DNA of 64,000 bases from DATCTV01 sp964400685 (GTDB taxonomy: Bacteria; Desulfobacterota; Desulfomonilia; UBA1062): positions 1-64,000 of the forward strand of contig CAYNVT010000002.1 of assembly GCA_964400685.1 (NCBI GenBank). Direction: 5' to 3'. Below the pieces are notes generated by a model. It worked only from the letters and a program-made list of their open reading frames with translations. It was not told the origin of the DNA and ran no database searches. Every line of letters begins with the position of its first letter. Position 1 is the first letter of the stretch. Position numbers and translations under genes: made by a program. This document shows positions 40,017-49,636 of this stretch, one piece after another.

Positions 40017-42728
40017 ATGAGCGATAAAGAGATTATTTTCACTGACGAAGAGATCCAGAACTTGCTGGCCGGAGATGCCGGTTTCAAAAGGATGCTAAAC
40101 GGCATGTCCAAAGGCCAGGCTGCAGGTGTAAAAAGCATTATAACGAATCACAAACTTCTGAACATTCTTATGAAATTTCTTCCCAAAAATTATAAGTACC
40201 AGTTTCAACAGATCTTCGATAAGGGATTGACCAAACCGGACCATGCGGTCAGGTTCTATGAGGAAGGGCGTTTCTTCGAGGCGAGAGAGATGCTCCTCAA
40301 ATATATAGAGCTCTTCAATTACACATCCGACACCAAGTGGGGGGCCTTGAATAAGGCTGTGGATTTCTCTACAAAACGCGCGAGATCATTGTGTTATCAC
40401 CTTTTGGGCGAGATCGAATGGACTCTGGGAAATGCTGAAAATGCTGGCTATTGCTATGGTTGTTCCCTGGAGATTGCCAAAGAAATCAATGATGTGGATA
40501 CGATTGCAAAAGCGCTGCTGGGGTTGGGCATCTACAACGGAGAGAAGGGAGAATATGGCCGGGCATTTGATTACTGTCAGACTGCCCTCAAGACCATAGA
40601 AGGCTTGCCGGAAGATCCGTGGAGGTTGCGCCAGAAGACTCTGAATGCAATGGGCGTCATGTTAAGTTCTATCGGAGAGTCTGACGGTGCATGCGAATGC
40701 GCCTTGCAGGCGCTTGAAATATGCAGGGAGACAGACGACCGTAGAAACCTGCCGGTATGTCTGAATAACTTTGCAATTAGACTGGTTGGTATAGAGGAAT
40801 ATGAAACAGCTTTAAATGTGCTCTATGAAGGTCTTGACATTGCCGAAGAGGAAAACAACCTGTGCATGCAGGCCCTGATACTGTGTAACCTGGGGGATGT
40901 TAAGGGCATGTATAATGGTCCCGATGCAGATGAAACAGTTATGGCAGACATCGAATTATTATATGAAAGGGCTTTGCAATTGGGTGAAGAAACCGGTTCA
41001 AAACCAATACAAGCCTTGGCAATGCGTTCTATTGGTCAACTCAACTGGCGCATGGGTGATTATAATGCTGCACTTGGCTATTTCGAAGATGCTTTGCAGA
41101 TATGTCGGCGCATTGGTGCCAGGGCTGACGAAGCAGGGATTCTGCTTGATCTCGGGATGTTCTTAAGGGATGGCTTTGATGATATTGAAGGGGCTTGTCA
41201 GAGGCTGAGGGAATGCATTGCAATCATAGAAACCATGAGAAGCGGCCTTAAAAGGGAGACCCATCGCATAACCTTTGCCCATCAAAGCATTGAACCTTAC
41301 GCCTTGATAGTGGAAAGTCTGGTGCAGTGCGGTCATATTGAAGAGGCTCTTACCTATGTTGAGAGGTCAAAATCCAGAGCCATGCTTGATTTGCTCGGCA
41401 CAAGACTGCAAAAGAATATGCTTCTTAAAAGCGAGAGCCCTGAGTTTGTGCGGGCTTTGACTCTTTTGAAAGAAATGGATGAACTTCGTATGGCCCTTGA
41501 TTCGCTCCAACACGATGAGGAAGGCGGCGATGAAAAAAGAGGAGGTCACACGGCATCAGATGCTGAATTGTCCAATGCCATGATTGATGAACTTATTCTT
41601 AAGGAAAAATCATTTGCCGCCGCTTACGCAGCCTTCAGCGCCGTTGATCCGGAGACGGCATCTCTCGTAGGTGTAGCGCCAGTGATGTTTGACCATCCTG
41701 CAGATATGCTGGATGAAGAAACGATCCTGGTAAACCTGTATCAAACAGATAAGGCTTTGTTGATGTTTTTTGTTGCAGGTGATGCCAACGTTGAATCTTT
41801 TACTGTACCCATGTCTGGCCTGGAAGCTGAAGAAATCATTTGGAACCTCACGCTATCAATGCAGGAAAGCGCTACATATGATGTTCGCGCGCATGCATAT
41901 ATCAGAGAGGTGCAGAGACCTCTGACTGACCTTTATGACAGATTATTCCAGCCGGTTGAAAAGTTGATTTCAAGATATAAAAGGATAATCATAGCTCCTC
42001 ATCTCTTCTGGCACTACCTGCCGTTTCATGCCTTGTATGACCGGAAGGGGAAAGCCTTCCTCTGCGACCGTTTCGAGGTGGGGATTTGCCCCTCCGCTTC
42101 CGTGCTTAAGCTTTGTATTGAAAAGAACAGGACCGGCAGGGGCAGCGCATTGATAATGTCACGCGATAATGGTGATCTGCCTTATGCAGACCATGAGGCT
42201 GATCTGCTGGCAGCCTCCTTTTATCCTGAATGTGCGGTATTCAAGGGACAAGATGCTAATTGGGGGAACTTGAGGAGCCGGCCAGAAGGCTATGACATAA
42301 TCCATCTGGCATGTCATGGTATGTTTGACGGGTCACAACCTTTTCTCTCCGGTATCGATATACCGCCTGACGCAGATGAAGCCCGGAGGACATATCTGCT
42401 TGATCTGTTCGATATGCACCTGAATTGTACACAGGTGACATTAAGCTCATGTGAATCGGGGATGAACCAGTTCACATCGGCCGATGAATTGACTGGCCTA
42501 AGCAGGGGATTGTTCTATGCAGGTGCGGCTTCGGTTATGTTGAGCCTCTGGAAAGTCGGCGATGAATCCACATGCCAGCTTATGGAGAATTATTACTGGC
42601 ATTTTGCAAAAAACATGCGAACGAAAACACGAGCCTTGCAGCTTGCCATGCAGGCGCTCAAATCACGGCCTGAATTTGCACATCCCCGATTCTGGGCGCC
42701 ATTTGTCATAATGGGGGACTGGAGATGA
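40017..42728 (+). CDS. TPR-CHAT caspase-like protease
   Basis: A 903-residue protein. An N-terminal helical region is followed by about eight tetratricopeptide-like repeats (about 75-440), a linker with charged helices, and a C-terminal CHAT domain (about 560-903). The catalytic pair is visible: His767 in LACHG and Cys812 in SSCESG. The family's ELTGLSRGLFYAGA and LW-K-V-x-D segments follow. CHAT proteases are caspase relatives that cut after activation; TPR-CHAT proteins are known effectors of some bacterial defence and cell-death systems. It closes an operon with two unknown proteins that are candidate triggers. Confidence 0.92.
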   Translation: MSDKEIIFTDEEIQNLLAGDAGFKRMLNGMSKGQAAGVKSIITNHKLLNILMKFLPKNYKYQFQQIFDKGLTKPDHAVRFYEEGRFFEAREMLLKYIELFNYTSDTKWGALNKAVDFSTKRARSLCYHLLGEIEWTLGNAENAGYCYGCSLEIAKEINDVDTIAKALLGLGIYNGEKGEYGRAFDYCQTALKTIEGLPEDPWRLRQKTLNAMGVMLSSIGESDGACECALQALEICRETDDRRNLPVCLNNFAIRLVGIEEYETALNVLYEGLDIAEEENNLCMQALILCNLGDVKGMYNGPDADETVMADIELLYERALQLGEETGSKPIQALAMRSIGQLNWRMGDYNAALGYFEDALQICRRIGARADEAGILLDLGMFLRDGFDDIEGACQRLRECIAIIETMRSGLKRETHRITFAHQSIEPYALIVESLVQCGHIEEALTYVERSKSRAMLDLLGTRLQKNMLLKSESPEFVRALTLLKEMDELRMALDSLQHDEEGGDEKRGGHTASDAELSNAMIDELILKEKSFAAAYAAFSAVDPETASLVGVAPVMFDHPADMLDEETILVNLYQTDKALLMFFVAGDANVESFTVPMSGLEAEEIIWNLTLSMQESATYDVRAHAYIREVQRPLTDLYDRLFQPVEKLISRYKRIIIAPHLFWHYLPFHALYDRKGKAFLCDRFEVGICPSASVLKLCIEKNRTGRGSALIMSRDNGDLPYADHEADLLAASFYPECAVFKGQDANWGNLRSRPEGYDIIHLACHGMFDGSQPFLSGIDIPPDADEARRTYLLDLFDMHLNCTQVTLSSCESGMNQFTSADELTGLSRGLFYAGAASVMLSLWKVGDESTCQLMENYYWHFAKNMRTKTRALQLAMQALKSRPEFAHPRFWAPFVIMGDWR

Positions 42729-42801
42729 AAAATAATCCTTCAGAAAGGAGAGCTGTCAGATTTGATCGGAACTAATACATTTAATGAAATTTCAGTCTAT
42801 T

Positions 42802-43116
42802 TTAAATGCTTTTTAGTATTGAGGTTCTTGTATTAGCGTACTCTTCTTTTGAAATTAATCCTTTGTTAAAGAGTTCCTGAAGTTTAGCTAATCTTGCTTC
42901 AGGAGTTGATGTTGCATTTTCGCGCCCCCTAGATTTTTCTCCAGCAATCTGCTGTAACATAGATATATTTTCTCTTGTTGCTTCTATTTGGTCGCTCTGT
43001 TCTTCATATGGTTCATCATCAATAATCTCTTGCAATATTTGCCTTTCATTATCAATTTCAATAAGAATCTCTTCCAATGTTCTTTTTTCCCAGTTTTCAT
43101 AATAATCACGTCTCAT
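42802..43116 (-). CDS. Small SHOCT-domain protein
   Basis: A 104-residue acidic, helical protein. The last 30 residues fit the SHOCT domain (ARLAKLQELFNKGLISKEEY), a short helical hairpin found at protein ends, often in oligomerising or membrane-linked proteins. GAGGAG precedes the ATG at 43116. It is antisense to its neighbours, and no motif of the ECF type is seen upstream. Confidence 0.72.
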   Translation of the reverse strand: MRRDYYENWEKRTLEEILIEIDNERQILQEIIDDEPYEEQSDQIEATRENISMLQQIAGEKSRGRENATSTPEARLAKLQELFNKGLISKEEYANTRTSILKSI

Positions 43117-43297
43117 ACTACACTCCTCAAATAATTAATTGTCAGAATCTCAATGCTTTCAAAAACTATATTGCCGCGAAATAATAATGTAAAAATATTA
43201 ACTCGACAAGTTTACAATATATCCTGTTTCCTTAATATTTAAGAAGCAACAGGAATTAATACCCATCTCTTAACTAGATAATTTTATTTACCAGTTG

Positions 43298-43759
43298 TCA
43301 TATTGGATCATTATAGACGTCACACTCATCTTCAAGCCATTCTGACAGGTTTTCTTTAGTAAGTTCGCGCATTGGCAATCGTGTAACACTGAACCCTGCA
43401 CTTTTGAGCTTATTGACCATTATGGGGGCCTCAGAAGGATTCATTGAGTGAATGAGAATTGGAACTGATCGAGGCACATAATCAATAATTGCATCAACAA
43501 CGTTCATACCTGACAGCTTCTTTTCATCTGCGCAGACAATTTGTTCCTGCAAATCATGATCAAGCATAATTCCTGAATAAGGTGAATCGCCCTGGCGACT
43601 TCGATGATCCATTTTAACTACACCGAGAGCTCTTCCTGCTGATGGCGCATGAACAACCCTTATATGTTTCGGAAGATACGATATCAGGATTCTCGCACGT
43701 TCCTGATCATCTTCAACCAGCAAGATCCTTTGAAAAGTGGGATTTTGATGTAAATCCAT
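43298..43759 (-). CDS. Single-domain receiver protein (cyclic-phosphate-processing type)
   Basis: A 153-residue protein beginning with ILLVEDD. It carries an aspartate in the IMLDHDL strand (about residue 62) and a threonine/serine and lysine further on, all in receiver order. The HD-x-L after the aspartate and the short length match receivers found next to nucleotide-based conflict genes. ATG 43759 is preferred; the frame continues to a TTG at 43825 without a ribosome site. It lies divergent from the ECF-type sigma factor gene and may share its control region. Confidence 0.65.
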   Translation of the reverse strand: MDLHQNPTFQRILLVEDDQERARILISYLPKHIRVVHAPSAGRALGVVKMDHRSRQGDSPYSGIMLDHDLQEQIVCADEKKLSGMNVVDAIIDYVPRSVPILIHSMNPSEAPIMVNKLKSAGFSVTRLPMRELTKENLSEWLEDECDVYNDPI

Positions 43760-43926
43760 AATATGTTCATAGACGAAATAAATCCAGAAAGTCGACTTCC
43801 ATTTTTCTACCAATCGTCTTGACAAAATAAAATCTACTTGTTAGCTACCCTTAGAGTTTTGGATTCCATTTGATTGGGCATCAATAATTCCATAAAGAGG
43901 AGGGTACGCTCTTCGGACAGGAACAT
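43760..43926. promoter_or_regulatory. Divergent control region of receiver and sigma factor genes
   Basis: A TTGACA at 43819-43824 faces the sigma factor gene, with TAGCTA 17 bases further (43842-43847) as a weak -10. A TGTC-N18-CGTC motif is not found here, so the sigma gene does not appear to be autoregulated through that site. Confidence 0.35.
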
Positions 43927-44934
43927 ATGCCGCAAAGTCTGAATGTAGAAAAGATGAGATTTCAAGACTACCCACGTTTATCCAATGCAGATCTTGTATC
44001 CATGTGCATAAACAAAGACCGTGATGCATGGAATGAGTTTTTCCGTCGATATGACCACGAAATTGAAAGAGCCATCATTAAAACCTTAAGACGAACAAAT
44101 TATTACGTAGAAAATCAAGACTACTACCAGGATATCGTTTACGAGATAAAAGAGCCTGTTATTGTGAAACTTTATCGGGACAAAGGACTTGAGGGCTGTG
44201 ACCATCCGGAACGGGTAAAGGCATGGTTATGGAAGATTGCAATCAATAAGACTGTGGATTGGTTGAAGCAACGCAACGCGGTAAAGAACATACCAAAGAG
44301 ATTTATCGAGGATACGCTGCTTTCTCTATATACACCTCTTAATGAAGATGAAGATATCATTTTGATCGATAAAATCGAAGACGATTATGAAAGTGGACAA
44401 ATAGATCATGATGAAGCCCTAAAAAACATTATCGATGATATTTTAAAACGGATAGAGGAGATTGACAATATCAGGGCATATTGGACACTTAAACTAAGCC
44501 TGATTGCCCACATACCGCTTACGGATAAAAATATACTAGCATTGGCAGAATTTAATGGTATGCCTGTGGAAGATGTACAGAAAAAACTGGTAGAAATTTA
44601 CAAGTATGTGGATAAAAAGATTCAAAAAAAGGAGAAAAATGAAGCAAAAGCTATCACTCTTGGTTACAGGATTTTACGTCTCCAAGCTCTGAGTAAAATT
44701 GCTGGCAAGGAAGGCTTTTCTCAAAAGCAAACGGAATTAGAGGCTGAGATAATGGCGTGTTCTGTCCAACGAAAAGATTGCATTACCCAGAGCCAGATAG
44801 TCTGTCGACCTTCAAACATGGACATCGGTCTGTTAGTCGGGTTACCGATAGATAAAGTCAATCAAGTCACTAATATTCTCATTCGCATTCGGGATTCTTT
44901 GTCCATGAAAGCAGGTTATGTACAGGAGGATTAA
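43927..44934 (+). CDS. ECF-like RNA polymerase sigma factor
   Basis: A 335-residue protein. Residues about 18-125 match sigma region 2: AWNEFFRRYDHEIERAI, a DIVYEI segment, then PERVKAWLWKIAINKTVDWLKQR, where an ECF sigma factor contacts the -10 element. The C-terminal part is longer than in typical 190-residue ECF factors; a possible region-4-like helix-turn-helix lies at about 290-325 (NMDIGLLVGLPIDKVNQV). A zinc-finger protein of anti-sigma type is encoded next. It is the only sigma factor gene in the window and thus the best candidate for reading the nine CGTC-type promoters, but this is unproved. Confidence 0.72.
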   Translation: MPQSLNVEKMRFQDYPRLSNADLVSMCINKDRDAWNEFFRRYDHEIERAIIKTLRRTNYYVENQDYYQDIVYEIKEPVIVKLYRDKGLEGCDHPERVKAWLWKIAINKTVDWLKQRNAVKNIPKRFIEDTLLSLYTPLNEDEDIILIDKIEDDYESGQIDHDEALKNIIDDILKRIEEIDNIRAYWTLKLSLIAHIPLTDKNILALAEFNGMPVEDVQKKLVEIYKYVDKKIQKKEKNEAKAITLGYRILRLQALSKIAGKEGFSQKQTELEAEIMACSVQRKDCITQSQIVCRPSNMDIGLLVGLPIDKVNQVTNILIRIRDSLSMKAGYVQED

Positions 44935-45007
44935 GACTCTATATAGGGATTCACAAAGATCCCTTGGATATTATTATGTAAAGTATCGTCTATAAGGAGT
45001 AGGGATA

Positions 45008-45850
45008 TTGGAAAAAGATAAAAAGATGTTTCTGGAGAGGGTTATACACATGGAAAAGGGATCCCTTAAACCAGAAAATATTAGTAAGCCCATTCCAAAC
45101 TGTGAACGGTTTGTAGAGGATGATTTTGATTCATATGTGAGAGAGAAGATGCCAGTCGCAAATATTGAAGTTTTTGAGAACCATTGTGTACAATGCATAA
45201 ATTGCGCTAGACGTCTGATCCAGGCAAGAAAAACTTTGATTAGGGAACGGGAGAAAGTTAAAGCAGAACAGGGCTATCAATGGACAATGCATCTACTGGA
45301 TAGGATAGATCAGGAGAAACTAGCGAATGAACCTGTTAAAAAAGACTTCAGTGCAAATATCATCAGTATTATACTAACTGGTATACAGGAAGTTCTTCAA
45401 GTGGTTCAAACAACAGGGGATGTTTTGGAGTTGGTGCCGATACAGTCGCGAAGATATCATTCAAAGCCAATATCTGTTGGTATGGACACACAGAATAAAG
45501 ACAATGGTGGAAAGAATATAATAAATGCACAGGAGTATGAAAATCAGTCAGCCATTCAGATCGTACAGGAATTTGAACAGCCCAGTATATCGGTCCAGTC
45601 GACCATCACCAGAGAAGGCACTGAATATCTGCGGGTTGTAGTTTCCGTATACGATAAGGATGTTGATGATTTCATATCAGGGTTAGAGATACAAATACAC
45701 CAGGGTCCGAATCTTGAACACACAACTCTGAGTGATTTAAACGGTGAAGCTAGCTTTCTGCTAAGTGTCGCGGTGGAGTATAAGATTGATATTATACGTG
45801 ATAATACGTCTATCGGACGTATCCACTTAGAAATGCAAACACCTGTTTAA
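45008..45850 (+). CDS. Zinc-finger anti-sigma-like protein
   Basis: A 280-residue protein with FENHCVQCINCARRL at about 57-71, an H-x3-C-x2-C zinc finger of the zf-HC2 kind used by anti-sigma factors. The remainder has a helical linker (possible amphipathic segment at about 117-140) and a C-terminal beta-rich domain (about 190-280). No clear membrane helix is seen. It starts at TTG 45008, eight bases after AAGGAG; ATG 45026 is further from that site. The gene follows the sigma factor by 73 bases, so it probably holds that factor inactive. Confidence 0.68.
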   Translation: MEKDKKMFLERVIHMEKGSLKPENISKPIPNCERFVEDDFDSYVREKMPVANIEVFENHCVQCINCARRLIQARKTLIREREKVKAEQGYQWTMHLLDRIDQEKLANEPVKKDFSANIISIILTGIQEVLQVVQTTGDVLELVPIQSRRYHSKPISVGMDTQNKDNGGKNIINAQEYENQSAIQIVQEFEQPSISVQSTITREGTEYLRVVVSVYDKDVDDFISGLEIQIHQGPNLEHTTLSDLNGEASFLLSVAVEYKIDIIRDNTSIGRIHLEMQTPV

Positions 45851-46061
45851 TGATGAAATATTTGATGTTTCATAGAGAAGTTTTCAATTAAAGTTCTCGT
45901 ATCAGATATAGAAACAATGTGATATCCTTAAAGAGTTATTGGTTGAGGTATATTTAATGGTATTATAGGAGTGAAACGCTTGTAAACCCATATTACTAAT
46001 TTACCCATATATGAATAATTATGAAAAAATGTATTCATCCAGCAAATTTTGAGGTGACTTC
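45851..46061. other. Intergenic region before the ClpA-like gene
   Basis: About 210 AT-rich bases with no gene. No convincing promoter or terminator; a GAGGTGA ribosome site precedes ATG 46062. Confidence 0.35.
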
Positions 46062-47873
46062 ATGGACGAGAATAGGACCGAAAATAAAGTGATGAATAGA
46101 AGATTAGATAAACTTGACGAATCTATGGTGTGCATGATGGTAGGTAGTGATCTAACCTATAGGGCTCAAGAAGGTCAGCTTAAACCCGTCATTGGCCGTA
46201 ATGAGTCAGTCGATCATATTCTGGCACTGTTGTCTCGAAGGGGCATGAAGAATGTTATACTTACGGGGGACCCCGGTGTTGGGAAAACAGTTCTAATCGA
46301 AGAAATCGCAAATCGGATTGCTAATGGTGATGTGCCGTCAACAATGTCAAAAGTTAGAATCATTCAGACATCTTTTTCCGAAATATGGGGTTATGTAGCA
46401 AATAGTGAAGATTGGGGAAAATATTTGAATACATTAAAGAAATTGTTGACCGAAATCCATGAAATGAATGCCATTTTATTTATGGATGAAATTCATTCAA
46501 TCTTTGGTCATCCATACAGCATGGCATATCTACGTCCATACCTTACCGAAGGGACATTGACTATTATCGGTGCAACTACTGACCATGAATATTATACATT
46601 TATAAATAAAGATCAAGCAACTGCAAGACGATTCGCTCATGTCCGAATCGAAGAAGCCAGTGAAACAACTACAATCGCTATATTGGAAAAAGAATTATCC
46701 CAAATTGAATCCATATATGGATGTGGAATCGAGAATGAGGAAGTCATTAAATATCTTATAAAATTGAGCAACGCTTTCATTCCATACAGAAGTCAACCAT
46801 CCAAAGCACTTGAAATTCTGGATCAAGTAGTTGTTTCCAAGTCAATCAGGAATGATACAAGTCCGATTGCGAAAGCTGATATACAGAAGGCCATAAGTCA
46901 AGCAGTCAATATACCCGAAGAGGCCATATCTGCACCGAAAGAGCGACTTGAAGCTATGGAGAATATACTAAATGCCCATATCCTGGGTCAGGAACAAGTT
47001 ATTTCCAGGCTATGCAGGAGACTGTTGATATCAAAAGCTTCAGTTTGTGTAACGCCAGAACGTCCTGATGGTGTCTTTATGCTGGCAGGTCCAACCGGGG
47101 TGGGAAAGACGGAATTGGCAAAGGCTCTTTCGACATACCTTACAGGAAGTGATAAAAATCTGATACGCTTGGACATGAGTGCTTTTTCTGGAGAGGAATC
47201 AATCTACTCGATCCTCGGTTATCCAGGGAAACAAGGTACTGATGATGTCCAGAACGTGCCCTTGCTGACTCGCCAACTAAGAGCACAACCTTACTCGGTT
47301 CTGCTTTTAGATGAGATTGAAAAGGCACACAAAGTTGTGAGGTTGTTGTTCCTCCATGCATTCGATACAGGGAAGATGATTGATAACATAGGAAATGAAA
47401 TCTTTCTTCGCAACACCGTTATTATTATGACGACAAACGTAGGTTTTTCGGTCAGGAAAGCAATCATATCAATACCTGGACAAACTTTGGACAGGAATAA
47501 TTTGGAATATGAGCATGCTGCAACGGAAAAAATAAAGGAAGAATTTCCTCAGGAATTTCTAGGTAGAATTGATGATATCCTTTTCTTTAAACCGTTAACC
47601 AAAAATATTATGAACGGGTTTGTTGGGCAAAAGATACGCTGTTTGGAACAAATAACAGGCAAGAAATTGAATGCAACACAGAATGCAATCAAACTGATTT
47701 GCGAAAAAGGATTTCATCCTGAATATGGTGCTCGTGACTTGAATCGAGCCGTTGATGAGTTATTGGGTTATAAACTGGCGCTTTTAAAGTTTTCTGTTGA
47801 TTGGGATTCTATTTCAAGTATCAAAATTGATAGGTCAAAAACAAAGGATGAATTAAAATTAACAGCAATATAA
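46062..47873 (+). CDS. ClpA-like double AAA+ unfoldase, short form
   Basis: A 603-residue protein with two AAA+ modules. D1 has Walker A GDPGVGKT (about 69-76), Walker B ILFMDEIH (about 138-145) and an ATARRF arginine finger. D2 has GPTGVGKTE (about 343-351) and LLLDEIEKAH (about 413-422). The order and spacing follow ClpA, but the N-terminal adaptor domain is missing (only 40-50 residues precede D1) and the IGL/IGF loop that docks on ClpP reads IISIPGQ. A ClpP-like gene lies 26 bases downstream, so the two probably form a dedicated protease. GAGGTGA precedes the ATG. Confidence 0.9.
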   Translation: MDENRTENKVMNRRLDKLDESMVCMMVGSDLTYRAQEGQLKPVIGRNESVDHILALLSRRGMKNVILTGDPGVGKTVLIEEIANRIANGDVPSTMSKVRIIQTSFSEIWGYVANSEDWGKYLNTLKKLLTEIHEMNAILFMDEIHSIFGHPYSMAYLRPYLTEGTLTIIGATTDHEYYTFINKDQATARRFAHVRIEEASETTTIAILEKELSQIESIYGCGIENEEVIKYLIKLSNAFIPYRSQPSKALEILDQVVVSKSIRNDTSPIAKADIQKAISQAVNIPEEAISAPKERLEAMENILNAHILGQEQVISRLCRRLLISKASVCVTPERPDGVFMLAGPTGVGKTELAKALSTYLTGSDKNLIRLDMSAFSGEESIYSILGYPGKQGTDDVQNVPLLTRQLRAQPYSVLLLDEIEKAHKVVRLLFLHAFDTGKMIDNIGNEIFLRNTVIIMTTNVGFSVRKAIISIPGQTLDRNNLEYEHAATEKIKEEFPQEFLGRIDDILFFKPLTKNIMNGFVGQKIRCLEQITGKKLNATQNAIKLICEKGFHPEYGARDLNRAVDELLGYKLALLKFSVDWDSISSIKIDRSKTKDELKLTAI

Positions 47874-47898
47874 TAGGCAAATAAGAGGAGATAAGTAT

Positions 47899-48432
47899 AT
47901 GAAATATGATGATATCAATCCGAAGAACATACTTTATAAGAATCGCATCCTTTTTCTTTCTGGTGATATCAATCAGGAAAGGGCTTATGATATAATTCCA
48001 ATGTTTATGGTTTTAGACAGCTTGGGTGAGGAACCGATAAAACTTTATGTTGACAGCCCCGGCGGCGAAATGTCTGCCGGATTGGCAATTTACGATGCCA
48101 TGCGATTTATAAAGGCGCCGGTTTACACAATATGCATCGGTCGAGCGGCTTCCATGGCAGCATGGATTCTTGCCGCAGGTGCAAAAGGAAACCGTATCGC
48201 TTCTGAAAATGCCCAGATAATGATACATCAGGGGCGTACTATGATGGGTGGTACATTTACCGATTTAAAAATCAGCATGAACGAATTTACCCGTATGGAT
48301 CAACGTATGATAGATATTCTGTCAAAACATACAGGTCAAAGCCAGGATAACATTGCCAGAGCGCTTGAACGGGATTGCTGGATGACCCCCAAGGAGGCAA
48401 AAGAATTTGGTATCATTGACTCAATTGTGTAA
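47899..48432 (+). CDS. ClpP-like serine protease
   Basis: A 177-residue ClpP-family protein with no propeptide. The catalytic triad Ser85 (GRAASMAAW), His110 (MIHQ) and Asp159 (ERDCW) is spaced 25 and 49 residues, exactly as in E. coli ClpP. The canonical GMAASM is changed to GRAASM. ClpP forms a tetradecameric chamber fed by a Clp ATPase. Placed 26 bases after the ClpA-like gene (GAGGAGA site), it is most likely a specialised second ClpP. The core chromosome copy is not in this window. Confidence 0.93.
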   Translation: MKYDDINPKNILYKNRILFLSGDINQERAYDIIPMFMVLDSLGEEPIKLYVDSPGGEMSAGLAIYDAMRFIKAPVYTICIGRAASMAAWILAAGAKGNRIASENAQIMIHQGRTMMGGTFTDLKISMNEFTRMDQRMIDILSKHTGQSQDNIARALERDCWMTPKEAKEFGIIDSIV

Positions 48433-48474
48433 GCATACGATTTGTAATAGAAATAGCAATAGGAGGTACTGAAA

Positions 48475-48993
48475 ATGTCAATTCTAGTAGGTAATGAAAT
48501 CCTGGCTGCAATAAAGCGAGGTGAAATTATCATTGACCCACTTGATGAATCTCAAGTCGGTCCCGGTTCTGTTGACCTTACTTTAGGGAATGATTTCAGG
48601 GTTTTCAGGAAACAGAGTAAGATCTATCATGTGCGTAATGAATCTGATTTTGCTGATGTCACTGAATTAGTTTCATTGGCGAGCGGGGATTATATCTCAA
48701 TAAGCCCTGGTGAAATGATTCTGGGCATTACAAAGGAACGCATAACACTGAAGGAAACTATTGCCGGATGGCTGGAAGGTCGCAGCCGTTTCGCCAGGTT
48801 TGGCCTGGCTGTTCATGTCACGGCAGGCTTTATGCAACCCGGCATTTCAAATCATCAGGTATTGGAGATAGTTAATTTGGGCCATACGCCGCTGGCACTG
48901 TATCCGGGGACAAGAATCTGCCAGTTTATTTTTGAACGATGTGAGGGTTCGGCAAAATACCAGGGCAGATTTGCTGATCAGGTAAAACCCTGA
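48475..48993 (+). CDS. dcd: dCTP deaminase
   Basis: A 172-residue protein of the dCTP deaminase/dUTPase family. It has GPGSVDLTLGNDFRVF (about 29-44) and EGRSRFARFGLAVH, then TAGFMQPG and LEIVN (about 100-140), where the catalytic glutamate and substrate contacts lie. It converts dCTP to dUTP in the cytoplasm, lowering the dCTP pool. AGGAGG precedes the ATG. Housekeeping copies make dUMP precursors; stand-alone copies in islands are known to deplete nucleotides during phage infection. Its place after ClpA/ClpP-like genes favours the second role. Confidence 0.9.
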   Translation: MSILVGNEILAAIKRGEIIIDPLDESQVGPGSVDLTLGNDFRVFRKQSKIYHVRNESDFADVTELVSLASGDYISISPGEMILGITKERITLKETIAGWLEGRSRFARFGLAVHVTAGFMQPGISNHQVLEIVNLGHTPLALYPGTRICQFIFERCEGSAKYQGRFADQVKP

Positions 48994-49018
48994 TAATTAA
49001 ATTAATTCGGAGGGAGAT

Positions 49019-49636
49019 ATGAAAGATGGATCAAAAAAAATTGATTATGATAGTATCTTAAATAATATTCGAATTGATTTGTTTCCTTCAGAAAAGGAAT
49101 GTGCTAACTATGCAAAATATGAACATCTTCCTGAATTTTTAAATAAGATTGATGAAAATGATTGGATATCGGTCCTCAATCTATGTGATTTAAAAGAATT
49201 TAACCAACGGAATCTCGGATATGGACTTTTAAAAAAATTTAATTATGAGCCAATTAAAGATTTTGTAATCAGACGCTTATCTAGCGATGATTTTTCTTTT
49301 AAAGATAAGGTTGCCTTGATATTTGTCCTCCTGGATTATGAAGGATTAGAATTAAAATATCATGAAAAAGCATTTCATATATTTAAAGAAAATAAAGATA
49401 AATTTATTGATCATATTAAGGATTGGTTAAATGGAATGAGTATAGTTGAGTATTGTAAATCAAGGATTAGTGGTGAAACGCCTAAGCCAAAAACCAAGCA
49501 TTGGTTATACTTATACTGTTTACATCTGTCAAAAGAGATTGTTTGGGATATTTGTAAAAAAGAGACTTATTTGAATGATATAGATGAAGTTGTAAAAAAA
49601 ATGATTATAAAGTTAGATGATGAAATTGTTACTTAA
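49019..49636 (+). CDS. Hypothetical protein
   Basis: A 205-residue Lys- and Asp-rich helical protein. GGAGGGAG lies just before the ATG. It follows dCTP deaminase by 25 bases, so it may be the last gene of the sigma/Clp/Dcd group. The repeated helix pairs suggest a HEAT-like or TPR-like scaffold, but no family is recognised. Confidence 0.62.
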   Translation: MKDGSKKIDYDSILNNIRIDLFPSEKECANYAKYEHLPEFLNKIDENDWISVLNLCDLKEFNQRNLGYGLLKKFNYEPIKDFVIRRLSSDDFSFKDKVALIFVLLDYEGLELKYHEKAFHIFKENKDKFIDHIKDWLNGMSIVEYCKSRISGETPKPKTKHWLYLYCLHLSKEIVWDICKKETYLNDIDEVVKKMIIKLDDEIVT

